Shown: positions 35,362 to 46,310 of the stretch, piece after piece
Numbering within the stretch: the first letter of the stretch is position 1
Layout of the letters: each line of letters opens with the position of its first letter
From: Tipula vernalis
Taxonomy: Eukaryota > Arthropoda > Insecta > Diptera > Tipulidae
Direction of reading: 5' to 3'
Length of the DNA stretch: 64,000 nucleotides
Assembly (NCBI GenBank): GCA_958295665.1
Contig: OY282560.1
Coordinates: forward strand, 194,241,011-194,305,010
The notes under the pieces: model-generated
Database searches by the model: none
Told to the model about the DNA's origin: nothing
Seen by the model: only the letters and a program-made list of their open reading frames with translations
Translations under genes and position numbers: made by a program

Positions 35362-36704
35362 AAATAGGAGTTTAGGGTGGTTAGGACAACGATGTATGAT
35401 ACGATCTTACCCAATAAATATAACAAATATTATGACAAAATGATTTTCCCAATTTCCTTGAGAAAATCCTAGGAAGCTGATTGATGTTTTTAATAAATGA
35501 CAGTGAAAATTTAGAAGAAATCGATGAACTATTTGAAATATTTTGTGTGTTAAGCGTGTCTAGGTGCCAAATTAATAAATTTTTAAAAGCGCAAAAAAGG
35601 TTAGAGGATATAATCAAAACAAGATCAAGTTATTCTAATCCTTTGCTGTCAAAATTAGCCGTAAAAACTGAATCAAACGAGTCAGACGATATAGAAGTTC
35701 AGAGTGATCTTAGTTTAAGCGAAAAAAATTTAGAAGATACACTGTTCTTCCTAAGAAATAATAGTATATTAAACAAAATTATTTTTGAAGTGTCTCAATG
35801 CGAATATGGTGTTCCTAACAATGGTTCCTGGTAATAAGCTTTATTACAAAAGGGTCAAATTCTGTATGTTTGGATCCCTACCACGTATCTAAAATATTAG
35901 AACAAGGCTATAAAATCGTGAACCCAAGATGTCAGAAGGAGGTCGAGTTATGTAATCAAAGCAGATATGTAATTGTTCCAATTTGCAAAGCGAGCCACTG
36001 GATATTAGCGGTAATAGACTTTGATAAGTTTAAAATAATGACATACGATCCATTGGAACCTGTTAAACGAATTTTTGAAATTTGTAAAAATAAATCATTT
36101 TGCAAACGAAATTATCAAATATTTTGGAAAACATGTACAGAAATTTGAGATAATTTCAACAAGTTCCTTGCCTCATCAGAACGACGGTTTAAATTGCGGA
36201 CCACTAATAATTTATGCCACCGAATTTTAACTTAATGGCACACGCATTGAAGAACTACATTCAGAAGATCCAGAGACAAACAGAGTTGCACTAATTAAGT
36301 ATCGCCTTTACCTAAAAAATATTATTTATGAAAATTCTGAATCCATGGCTCAAAATTGTATGAGTTGTTTTGGGGAACTAACGGGTGCAACGCCGACGCT
36401 TGAGTGTAGAACATGTCGCCGATTTATTCATGTTGAATGCGAAGATAAAGAATGTGTATTTGTTTAAATTCAAATAGAAATTTGTAAAAGTGAAACTTGT
36501 TATAATAAAATTTAATTTAATTAACATTTCGGATAAATTGAAAATGTTTTGTCTTATTTATTTCAAAGTTTTTTAATTCAATGTTAAAATCTTATCAAAC
36601 GTGGTTGTCCTAAAGACCCTAATCCCCTATTTTTGCCAAAATTGAAACTGCATATAGCATGCATATAGGTCACTTTGGTGTCAGCTTCCTAGGATTTTCT
36701 CAAG
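35362..36704. repeat. Two inverted repeat pairs around the protease gene
   Basis: Pair 1: 35457-35480 and 36681-36704 are perfect 24-bp reverse complements (core AGAAAATCCTAGGAAGC). Pair 2: 35362-35402 and 36591-36630 match in inverted orientation (core TTAGGACAAC). Their order on the right side is not the mirror of the left, so they do not form a simple nested palindrome. Confidence 0.75.
35481..36467 (+). pseudogene. C48/ULP1-like cysteine protease with C-terminal zinc finger
   Basis: The N-terminal frame 35481-35834 is acidic and helical (DSENLEEIDELFEIF, KLAVKTESNESDDIE), ending VPNNGSW. The frame 35870-36148 gives LDPYHVSKILEQGY, VIVPICKASHWILAVIDFDKF and MTYDPLEPVK. A one-base shift near 36130 leads to SSLPHQNDGLNCGPLIIYA. 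The His (SHW), the Asp (TYDPL), the Gln (HQND) and the Cys (NCG) match the catalytic set of ULP1/SENP-type (C48) cysteine proteases. After a stop near 36230 the frame continues to MAQNCMSCFGELTG, LECRTCRRFIHVECEDKEC, a PHD- or RING-like Cys/His pattern, ending at 36467. Stops at 35834 and 36230 and the frameshift suggest decay, although introns could explain some breaks. Its substrate is unknown. Confidence 0.7.
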
Positions 36705-37608
36705 AAAATTCGAAATTTCTATTATTCATATTATTCGCTACATTAATTTATAAAGAAAATATAAAAGGTAACATCTTACTTCCATGCATTTATGTATTAC
36801 ATTAGTTCGTAAATAATTTTTATTATTTTTAATAAACAAATTTGTTATAGCGAGAGTTTCTGCTTTTACACTAATACATGTAAATAATAATTTTTATTGA
36901 CGATTTTTAGGACAAATTTAGGACAAACTTCACTTATGTATTTAGGTTCGTGAAGTTTGTTCTAAAAAAAATCCTAATTTTATTTTTTATTTTTTAGGAT
37001 CGATTTAGGACAAAGTTCACGTAAATGCTGCTGAAAGAGCGTGAAACCGTTACAGGACAAGTTTATCGACGACAAGTGATGGCTTTAAAGCAAGCTCTAG
37101 CTGAAAAACGACCGGAATGGGACAAACAATAAGATTAATTTGCAACATAACAACGCTAGGCCACATGTTGCTATACCTGTCAAAAATTACTTGGACAGGC
37201 AGAACTGGGAAATTTTACCTCACCTGCCTTATTCACCAGACATTGTTCCCTCTGATTACCACTTGTTCTGGTCGATGCAACCAGCCCTCGAAACCACCAG
37301 ACTTGTTCCTTCGGGGAATCCGTTGATTGCCTGAACGATAGCCGAAGGTTATAGCTTCCGAAAGAGCATACTTTGAATAAAACATTCTTTCATTTTCTAC
37401 ACAAACTAATGTCTTTTATTTCAGGGAAAAAAGTCGGAAATTTATTTATACACACAATATGTTTTGCGTAACTCCAAGTTGGCATTTAAAATTCAACCTT
37501 TTAGTAATCAAATTGAGCCAAAAAGGTTGAATATGATTTGCCAACAGATAAATTGTCTTTTGAAAATGGTGGTTCATAGTAATCTGCTGGTGTTAATAGC
37601 TTGCGATA

Positions 37609-38145
37609 TACACTTGGGTGCAAAAAATTCGCACATTGATAAATTTTCACTAAAATTTCAAAAATATCAAAAAATCCAATGTTTGTTTAATTTTTTTGAA
37701 TGCAGATTCAAAGTCTATTTCAACACCTATCCAGTGGTACCATTTTTGTACTTATACCGTGTCAACAAAGTGATTTTTGGGGTCAACATCTGAAGTACAC
37801 TTTTTTTGTGAATTTATCTGCATGAAAATTAGTGGTAAAAATCGAATTAAAACATGGAAATTAACCAAACAAATATTTTTACTAATAGGAAGTTTTCCCT
37901 CCCCTAGCCCGAATGACAGTTTCCATTCGATGTTTCATCGATTTCACCAAAGTTTTCACCAAATATTGAGGTATAGTTTCCCATTCCTCTGCGATTGCCT
38001 GTTGCAGCTCCTGGAGACTCGTTGAAACAACATCTCTGGCTCGAACCCTTTTTTTCAGCTCGTCCTATAAATGTTCGATTGGATTGAGGTCCGTGCTTCG
38101 AGCTGGCCACTCTATAATAGGCACATTCACCTCTTGAAGGTACTA
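37609..38145 (-). pseudogene. Tc1 fragment, 3' half on the minus strand
   Basis: On the minus strand it encodes the last third of a Tc1 transposase and the downstream flank. It is the reverse complement of 38695-39015 with many small changes (shared: gtgcctattatagagtggcc, cagctcctggagactcgttg, attaaaacatggaaat). A Tc1-like terminus (acttgggtgcaaaaaattcg) starts near 37609. At 38140-38146 it joins head to head to the plus-strand fragment. Confidence 0.8.
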
Positions 38146-39025
38146 ACATAATAACAAATCGTCGTTTGAATGCGGTTCAACTGGGACAGCGGCTCCAGAA
38201 AGTTCGTGAATCCGAAGTCAGTCGGTGGACAGTTAGAAGACGACTTCAAGAAGATAATCTGATTGCACATAGACCAGCAAATGGGCCGAAACTGACCCCA
38301 GCCCACCGGCAAGCCCGTCTTTAGTCCGCTCGAGAGAATTTGGATTGAACAGAAGAACAATGGAGAACAGTTATGTTCTCTGACGAGTGCAGGATGTGTT
38401 TAAATGGCAATGATGGACGAGGAAGAGTGTATAGAAGACCAGGACAGCGATTTGCACAATGTTGCATTGAAGAACGAGTCTCATCGTCAGGCATGTCATT
38501 GGAGGCGAAAACAGGTCTTGTGTTCATCTCCGGAGCGAATACTGGTCGTCGATCAAGAGGATTTACTTCTCAACGGTACATTGAGGAAGTACTCGAGGAC
38601 TACGTCGTACCTTTTGCCTATTTTATTAGTGAAAACTTTGTGTTAATGCAGGATAATGCGAGACTACATACGGCTGGTATAGTTTACCAGTATCTTCAAG
38701 AGATGGATGTGCCTATTATGGAGTGGCCAGCTCGAAGCATGGACCTCAATCCCATCGAACATTTATGGGGCGAGCTAAAAAAAAGGGTTCGAGCCAGAGA
38801 TGTTGTTTCAACGAGTCTCCAGGAGCTGCAACAGGCGATCGCATTGGAATGGTGGGCGAAAGCTCATAGTTTGGTGAAAACACTGTTAAGATCGATAAAA
38901 CATCGAATGGAAGCTATCATTCGAGCTAGGGGAGAGAATACTTCTTATAATTTAAAATGTTTTTATGCTGATTTCCATGTTTTAATGCGAGAATTCTTAC
39001 TTTACCCCAAAGTTAGTAGATAATG
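38146..39025 (+). pseudogene. Tc1 transposase fragment with intact DDE triad
   Basis: Upstream of 38373 the frame is broken by stops (at 38323 and 38345) but reads RRLNAVQLGQRLQKVRES, SRWTVRRRLQEDNLIAHRPA and KLTPAHRQARL, the second helix-turn-helix and linker of Tc1. The open frame 38373-39023 has MFSDECRM (first Asp, residue 4), VLMQDNARLHTAG (second Asp, residue 94) and MDLNPIEHLWGELKKR (Glu, residue 129), a D34E spacing typical of Tc1. The N-terminal paired-like domain is missing, and the right terminus is not found after 39025, so the copy is truncated on both sides. Confidence 0.9.
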
Positions 39026-39329
39026 AAACGGTATTTTTAAATCAGAACATAAGAACGAAAATAAAGGCAAGGGGGATCAGAACCCAAATCAAGAATACAA
39101 CTCCCAAAAAAATCGAAACAACATTAAAAGAAACAAAAATAAAATTAATAGTTTGAAGCAAAATAATTAAATCACATTTTGCTTTTCTTGCCTCTTGATT
39201 TTGTTTCTGATTAATCAATCGAAAATCTTGGGAATGGCATTTTTACTAATATATTTGTGTCTATTTCACTATATATTGTGTGGGCATATACCACACACAA
39301 ATGTAGGTTTTCCTTGAGTTTTTTGATTT

Positions 39330-39440
39330 ACTGAATATAATTCGTTAAATCAGTACGTTCGTACTTGGCACTATCTGTGTTAAGCAGGCATTGTATTTCT
39401 GTAGTTTGGCCGTAGCTACCTGTTGAGTAGACCGGCTTAG
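39330..39440. repeat. Third copy of the dispersed repeat at 7475-7580
   Basis: Shares gatttactgaatataattcgttaaatcagt-type sequence, tttctgtagtttgg and cctgttgagtagac with the earlier copies. Confidence 0.5.
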
Positions 39441-40270
39441 TTAGGCTCAGCATGGAAATTGCTGGGAGGAAAACCTAACGCTCCAGATCTGCGAATAATA
39501 AACGGCAAAATCAATGAACTGACCACTGCAAATAACCAACAGTTCAGAATAAATGAACAGGTTAATAAAAATATTCAATTAATCCTGGTGAATAGTACAA
39601 CGGGAAATCCACCATGGCCAAAAACAAACTTAGAACTACCAAGCAACAGAATCTTGACACTAAAAGAAACCATCATGATTAAAGACCTATTTGACAACAA
39701 AGGCATTAGTAACCGTGACATCATAACGCTTCTCTAAGTCCTGATAGTACAGAAGTTGGAAGATGAAGAGTCAACAGTGACGATGGTTATACCGTTAGTC
39801 TTTAATAACACAATAATAGAAAACTACCTGCAACATTTTATTAAGTCTAAACATATGGTATTTATAAAGTCAAACTATAACCACTTTCGTGCAAAAACAT
39901 TGAAGCGTTAAAGAACTCCGAGATACTTGCATCAACCCACTGATAATTGGTACTAGTAGTCAGCGGAATTTCACTTTAGAAACAAAAACAATAATACAAT
40001 ATTTTTCAGCAGACAAAATGGAATGATAACCTTTAATAACAAAAAGTTTCCTTTATATGAAACAAAAAGCAAAATGCCTATGATTCAAGAAGCACTACAT
40101 AATGTTCAAGCGACACAGAAACTAATCTCTACGCTGGATATTAAGGGAATCAATCAGGAAAATATAAAGAATAGGAAACGGATAGGACATTTATATTTAA
40201 AACAAACAAACCACATAATGTTAAAGTTAGCCGAAAGTTGCCAGCCTCAAGTAAAAAGTCGATAATGCAG
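39440..40270 (+). pseudogene. Retroelement ORF remnant, possibly env-like
   Basis: Two frames separated by stops: 39459-39737 (KINELTTANNQQFRINEQ, Asn/Gln-rich heptad-like helix) continuing past the stop as VQKLEDEESTVTMVIPLVF, and 40023-40265 (NNKKFPLYETKSKMPMIQ, STLDIKGINQENIKNRKR). The helical, Asn-rich pattern with an IPL segment recalls the envelope-like ORF3 of insect errantiviruses, but I see no furin site, fusion peptide or membrane anchor. The assignment is weak; it could be a gag. Confidence 0.25.
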
Positions 40271-40815
40271 AGATGTGTTATTATCAGCCAAGAGTTTTTA
40301 TTTTTTGGTTTATCATAAGTTTGATGATTTGTTGTTGATTTAATAATTTACATTTATTTAGCTTTTGGTACACTCTCTATTAAGCATGAGCCCATTCATA
40401 AGAGAGCATCCCAAATGAGATGGATAACTAAAAAACAAAAGAGACACGATTCTAGACAGGGTCAACGCCAGTCTCGCAACTTCGCCTCGATTTTTTCCAG
40501 TTTCAATATCTCGATCCTGCTCAATAAACCAATAAACTTGACTGCGTCCGCTTAATGTTCTAAATTGAAATTTATTATTTTCAGGTTTGGAAATACAATT
40601 AAATTGTGATCGGTGCTGAGAATCTATATTCCGAATAATAACTTGGCTGGATATGGGCCGGATAATTTCCATAATTTTCTCGTTAATAATAATTTAGAAA
40701 AAATATTAGTTGGATAAATAAATTTTAAAGGATAAAATTTCCAACCGATGCGACGTGAAAGCCAAAGCTCATTTCCAGCCGGAAGTAAAAAATCGGTAAT
40801 GCAGATTGTATCATC
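40236..40815. repeat. Short direct repeat, ccagcc..aagtaaaaa(g/a)tcg
   Basis: A 35-bp block at about 40240-40274 recurs at about 40778-40812 (ccagcc, aagtaaaaaatcg, taatgcaga). The DNA between has no recognised gene. Confidence 0.45.
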
Positions 40816-40999
40816 CAAACCGAAAATAAAAATTTAAGTCGTAACCAGTCGACAGCGTTTAGCCAAAAACTACTATATCTACATTGATAGCATTGAAAAA
40901 TTTTGTTAATATTCTTAAGTGGCGAAACTTGCCTCCAGTTCCTCGAGGAAAATTATAGAAAATTTGCGAAACCCAAAAAATTTTTAAAATTGGCATAAA

Positions 41000-41765
41000 A
41001 TTCGCCTTTGGAGAAGGACAGCATTACTTTGACTTATCAATAGCTATCGCAGGACACAAATTCAGTTCAAGTTAAACGAAAGAAACCTGAAAAAATTCAA
41101 TTTTTCAAAAATCATTAGAAAATTTATGTAAAGTCAGCCTCCAGAATGTTATTTCTGACTTGTCGGCCATTGCAGGAAAAAAATCATTAGAAACATAATT
41201 GGACAACCCGTCTGTATACATAAGACTTTAGAAGCGGATTTTATACAAAGTTTTTAATCAACATTGGAAAATGAAATTTTCCTAGATTTAAAACGGGGAA
41301 ACTTGAACTGAAACTGTTTCTTGCTGCAGCTATTGATAAGTCACATCACTGCAATTTATCTCTGGATAAAACACTTTAGAGGCTGATTTCATACATTCGA
41401 TTTGTACTTTCGGCTGGAAACTTTATGAAATTTTCACAATTTTCAGAATTTTTTTCTAGCAATAGCTATTGAAAAATCACTTCAATGTTATCCATCTCCA
41501 GACATAATAATTTGCAGGCTGATTTTATTTAAATTTTCTAATGATTTTGGAAAATCAATTTTTCCCAGATTTCCCACTGGAAGCTTTAACTGAATTTTTT
41601 TCTGCGGTAGCTATTGACATGCATCAATGCAATTCTTCTTGAGATATAACACTCTTGAGGCTGATTTTATTCAAATTCTCTGATGATTTTGGGAAAACCG
41701 AATTTTCCTAGATTTCCCACATGAAACTTGCACTGAATTTTTTGTTGCAATAATATATGCGGCAA
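41000..41765. repeat. Degenerate tandem array, about 145-bp unit
   Basis: The landmark gaggctgattttat occurs near 41232 (variant), 41370, 41516 and 41660, with fainter older copies before that. Units share tgattttggaaaa.cgaattttcctagatttcccac, gaaacttgaactgaatttttt and gcaatagctattgaca. Non-coding. Confidence 0.75.
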
Positions 41766-42399
41766 TATAGAAGAGAAATTAATTTGTTTGATCCTCAATC
41801 AAGAAATTGAAGATTCTTTTAAAAAATAGGTGTTGTTTAAATCAATAAGGAAATTTTAAAACATCTTTAATATTCGATACGATCACATTTTTAAAATAAC
41901 GAAATAAATCCAAATGAGGAAATGTTCAAAATTGATCTAACCAGAGATTTCTTCGTTGCTGTAAAAGAGACAACCTTGCCCAGAGCTATGGGATACGAAA
42001 ATGTTAATGAGCAGACATTCTCACTATGTACGTTATAAAATTACTCGTAGGTAATATACTTTGTATACATTTCAGTGGTTAAGTTTTAAATTTAACCATA
42101 ACTTGACAAAAACATTTTTAACTAATAACGAAATACTACAGAAACGACAAGCTTACAAAGGTTAACGATTTTTATGTGACAATCCCGATATGTTTGTATT
42201 GAAGGCAGGCTAATAAGGACATGTTGCTAAGAAGCTAAGGTGGTACAATTGTCAGCCTCTGTTGATTTACGATCTTCCTAAAGTACGCAACCATGGCAGT
42301 TATTAGTGTAATTTGAAATAAGTTAATAGAAAACACAAAATTATGTTGTGGCCAACACACGACTTTGTGTTACGAACAAGGAACTTTGATACACTTATT

Positions 42400-42840
42400 A
42401 TGCAAATTTATTCTTTTAAATTTTTTTTTTTTTATAAAACTTATTTCAAAGATAGCTTCAGGATAAAGTTAGATAATACCTATTCTGAATTGAAATACAT
42501 CAACACAGGAGTATCACAGGGCAGTGTATTAGATTTTATAGCTGTTACACACTTTTGTCAGGAACAATGACCTCCACAGGGATCTTAAAGTCAACCTTAT
42601 TTTAAATTAAAAGACGGAGATATGAAGAAATGCTCCAGCATTGAACATTGAAGCAGCTCAGCTCCTAAGCAATACGAATTTAGTACGCAGACTTAAAAAA
42701 ACCAAACCTTTTGAGCAGGTGTATTTATTAGGATAAACAGCATTGTGCTAAACTAAAATACACTACAAAGATGCGGTTTACATTAACTTACTAGACACTA
42801 TGGAACACCAATGGGAAAAAGCCATATGTTAATATAAGTT
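42400..42840 (+). pseudogene. Jockey-like LINE reverse transcriptase fragment
   Basis: The frame at 42343-42570 contains TYFKDSFRIKLDNTYSELK and INTGVSQGSVLDF, the RT segment Y-F-R..VG..-S....GVPQGSVLGP of Jockey-type LINEs. It is cut before the YADD motif, and the following 250 bp hold only shifted scraps. The usual Pro of GVPQG is Ser. Confidence 0.75.
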
Positions 42841-44740
42841 AGTATAAATAAAATATATAGTATTAAACAATAAAAACAAATTTGACAAACTCGTGCAAAA
42901 CCTTGTTTGCGTGATAATACCATACCCGGGCGTTTTTTTTTGGTTTTAACTCTCTATGTATCACTGATCTTACTACTAAGATAGAAAAATTCACGATTGT
43001 ATGATTCATTTGCATTGGCGATTCCAAATAGCTTTAAACCTTATTCGATAACAATACTTCGATCATGACAATGCAAATTGACAAAAAGAAACATATCTAA
43101 GCAATATTCTATTAAATATCTATAGTTAAATATCTTTCAATAAAATATGTTGATAATTTATGGTGATAAAGAAACAACAAAAAATTGTGTAAAAATTATT
43201 GAATGTTAAATCGAATATTTTATTTGTTTTCAAGTATTAATAAAATTTCCATTTAAAATTTAAATTATATTAAAACCCCAATTTTGTATGTAATGGATAG
43301 AGGATCAAAATTAATGGTAATACCTATAATAAAAAACGAAGATATTTGCTGAATATATTTACATATATAATTCGATTTATCGGGTCGATGATTTTGTAAC
43401 ACTCGAATATAAATTTCATTTTTGAGAGACTGACATATAGTATATTGTTTTAAATTGTTTAAAAAATAAAATGTCGCATATTAAAGATTTTTATGCACGG
43501 GCACAGAAAATATGTTGGTTGTTTCCCTAGCTAACTATCACCAAAAAAAAAAAAAATACTTCAAATTTGTATTATGAGTCGTGCTATTAAAAATATCGTA
43601 TAATGTAAATATTGTGGTTTGAATAATATTGAATGATTGTACGAAATTCAATATTATGTTATAATAAACAATAATATTATGGCAAAAAACCATTTATAAC
43701 AAACAAAAATTAATAATAACAAAATGTTTTTGTTTGTTACAAGAAATGAGAAAGGGATTACTATAATATAATAATAATTAATTAAATAAGAATAAGTAAG
43801 TCTATTGTTAGCTATTAAGTAAAATATCCGAGATGATTTGAAATTCAGGAAGATCAAATTTCGGTATAAAACCTATTAATTTTGAGAAATCAATCATTTT
43901 TTTTTTTACTAAATATTGATACAAAAGCATAAAGAATTATGTAACATAGACAGACGAAATATTTCATTCATTTACGTGTTGTTTATTAAAATATTAATGC
44001 AATAGGAGACATGTATTTGACTGAATTTCATATTTTGTGATATTTTTAAATTATTATATGTTGACAGTCCTATTTACTACAAAAATGTACAATACCTATA
44101 TACGTTTATATTATAAAAATGAACTTCTATACAAAAATAAAATCCGGCTATGATTTAGTTGCGCTAACCATGTAATTGCAGCGCCAATTATCTTAATGAA
44201 AAAATATTTTTAACTAGCACCTTCAAAATAGAACTATTCATTTTTTGAAACTACATTATTTTTCGCTTATTTTGGAAATCGAAAAACTTCTTGAAATCGC
44301 ATATAGCTGTATATAGCCAATTACCCTGTAACTTGTTTGTTTTTTAACTTCCATTTTAATGGAGGGTTTTTTCAACGTAGCCGGATCATTGAAATTGACA
44401 CCAACGGTAAATCTAACTTCTCATCCTAACACAAAAATCGAGTTCGCCCCTTGTCTACCAATTCAAGTATTAGCAACAATGCTGTCATAAAAGCCAAGGA
44501 CTACAATGCATCCTTTAAAATATGTTACGGAATTTCATAAATTTGGAGATCATGAAAAAATTCCATTTTAGTACACTAAACAAATTATGAAATACTCTTG
44601 CCTAGGTGCCACTAGTAATCACTAGTAGTAGTAAACTTTAGGCTACCCTAGGTGTCAACGTAACAATATCCTATTTTTTTTTTAAATTTTGCATGTTAAA
44701 AAATTAAAATAGGTAAAATTGGCATAACTTATCTTTCGAG
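42841..44740. other. AT-rich intronic DNA, no gene seen
   Basis: No transposon motif or tandem array recognised; several poly-A/T runs. Confidence 0.45.
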
Positions 44741-44747
44741 TGCACAA

Positions 44748-46125
44748 ATGGTAAAGTTATTAAATATAATTAAATTTGGATATAATTCGGGTGCTGGAGA
44801 AGATCATGTTATGTCGGAAGTGAAAGAACAGCACTTTGAAGCCTCTGATGATGATAATTTGAGCGTTGATATTGATAATGAAAAGAGAGCAAACACCAAT
44901 GTATACGGGGTGTTATACAGAAACATGATGGATCAAATGGTGGAAAAATCGACCAAACTTACAACGGTGTATAACGAAATACAATACGTGGGCTATCTTT
45001 TATTAGACGCTATCTTAACACCAAGATTTTCAACGAGAAGGACACATTTTGCACTTTGTTTGACACATCGATATCGAACATAATGTGTAGACATACAAAT
45101 AGAAAGGCGGAAAAAGCGAGTTGTGGCTGCTCGGAGACTTTATAAAAATTTTCTTACCTATTGTATCGAGCAAATACGCCTGTCCGACTTTTCGAAAATG
45201 TGTCGCGTTTCATTCGGTTTGATTTCGATGCCATTAGTCAATGTAGAAAGGCCGCACCTATTACTGAAATTTTTTATAGGATATTTGTCAACCTTAAAGG
45301 CAATCGGACCCGATAAGGCAATACCTATTATGATGTCAACTTAAAAGCCAATTACAGATAAAATACAAATTTAAAAGGCAAACACAGTTCACGCAATATA
45401 TACCTTCGAAATCAGCGAGGTTAAGTATTAAAATTTGGTGGGGTTGCGATTTGATGATATGGCGCATAACTTGAACGAACAGATGTATACCAGTAAAATT
45501 TTAATAAGTACAGAGAAAAATCAAATTGGGCACTTCTTATGGATACTTTTTTGACACCACTTTCTCTACCTAAAGATTCTCTCGAATGAAATATTTCTAA
45601 AGTCGGTACTATGAAAAGAAAACTTCCCTCCTGAATTTAAAGCACCAAAATCAATGTAGATTTCATCGTCAAAATTTATGTTTAGATAAAAAATTGTTTT
45701 ATTTACGCCCATTCCGAAAAACAATAAGCCTGTTTTGTGTTACAATCTACACAAAACTGGGACAAAATTTGAAACAGACTTAATTTTGTTAAAACAAACT
45801 TCTTTAGACATATTGTTGGCACAACTTAATTGAAGGTGCATTAGACACAGTGTGCAAAATCCTTTCCCAGTATACCACAAATAGGAAGACCGTTGGCTAC
45901 ATCAACTTTGTTTAACATTATGGGACTCACAGCCTATAGAGTATTCACAAAAAAGAATAAATCTGTCATGCACAATGTTAAAACTGAGGAATTAGGGAAA
46001 TACTTTTGTGGACCTATTATAAAACAGTCAACTCATAATCCGATGGCTGTGAGCTACTAGCCAACTACTGAGGAATTTAAAAGAAAGTGGGACATCTGGT
46101 CTTCCTGATAGACCAATTATCTATC
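44748..46125 (+). pseudogene. piggyBac transposase remnant
   Basis: The frame at 44748-45083 has an acidic start (FEASDDDNLSVDIDNEK) as in piggyBac proteins. Then, in shifting frames, come VSRFIRFDFDAISQCRKAAP, ITEIFYRIFVNLK, QYIPSKSARLSIKIWWGCDL (about 45394-45455), DTFLTPLSLPKDSLE (about 45541-45585), KVGTMKRKLPS, then TNRKT/GRPLATSTLFNIMGL and TAYRVFTKKN (about 45883-45955), and MHNVKTEELGKYFCGPIIKQ. These follow the piggyBac order. At least six frame changes and several stops are present. No TTAA-flanked terminus was confirmed. Confidence 0.8.
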
Positions 46126-46205
46126 CAGGTATATACATATAGTGAAAATGGTCGAAACATTTTTATAATTTCAAAAAAAAGTTACTTAAATATAAAATAT
46201 TTTTC

Positions 46206-46310
46206 TTAATAACTGAATTTTCATAAATATTATGCACATTGAGTAACTGAGTTGAAGCTGATTTCAAATTGGCTAAAATTCCGTTTCGAAATTCGAATGG
46301 GCGGGGTCTT
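46206..46310. repeat. Direct repeat of 47650-47750
   Basis: Both contain ctgaattttcataaata, atgcacattgagtaactgag and gatttcaaattggctaaaat. They lie 1.44 kb apart near the start of the satellite. Confidence 0.75.

Larger units (their letters stand above)
35146..37024 (+). mobile_element. TIR element with a ULP1-like protease gene, nested in mariner
   Basis: It splits the mariner gene after GCTACTGAA (35133-35141); mariner resumes at GCTGCTGAA (37026-37034), a 9-bp near-duplication with one mismatch. The ends are inverted: GTGAATTTTGTCCAAAATC at 35147 against GTGAACTTTGTCCTAAATC read backwards from 37021, then (T/A)CCTAAAAA-type sequence. The same end motif also occurs internally, as a right-type end at about 36911-36936 and a left-type end at about 36951-36979, so two ends abut near the right side. 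It carries one protease-like gene and no transposase I can see. TSD length and protease cargo would suit a Mutator-like element, but this is inference. Confidence 0.7.
34515..37335 (+). pseudogene. mariner transposase, split and mutated
   Basis: The N-terminal DNA-binding part reads HLREVLLHYFLLNKSAAET, VYGEHAPSKTTCKEWFQRF and EREGRPRK, then a TAA at 34728-34730. In shifted frames follow QLAEELNITQQCVSQRIHAMG, NWVPHKLKERDMERRK, LLQRHQRKGFLHQIITGDAKW (first catalytic Asp present) and WWNMKGAVYYELLN to 35145. After the insertion come LLKERETVTGQVYRRQ, ALAEKRPEWDKQ, then QHNNARPHVAIPVKNYL and LPYSPDIVPSDYHLFWSM. The second catalytic Asp (normally HDNAR) is Asn here; the third (PSDYH) is kept. 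With the stop, the frameshifts and this substitution the enzyme was inactive even apart from the insertion. Confidence 0.88.
34349..37457 (+). mobile_element. mariner element interrupted by a second transposon
   Basis: The left TIR TTGGGTTTACAAATAAACTT (34349) and right TIR (reverse complement TTGTGTGTATAAATAAATTT, ending at 37457) match, and both are flanked by TA (34347-34348 and 37458-37459), the mariner target duplication. Transposase coding runs 34515-35140 and resumes at 37026-37335. Without the 1.9-kb insertion the element would be about 1.2 kb, normal for mariner. Confidence 0.9.
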
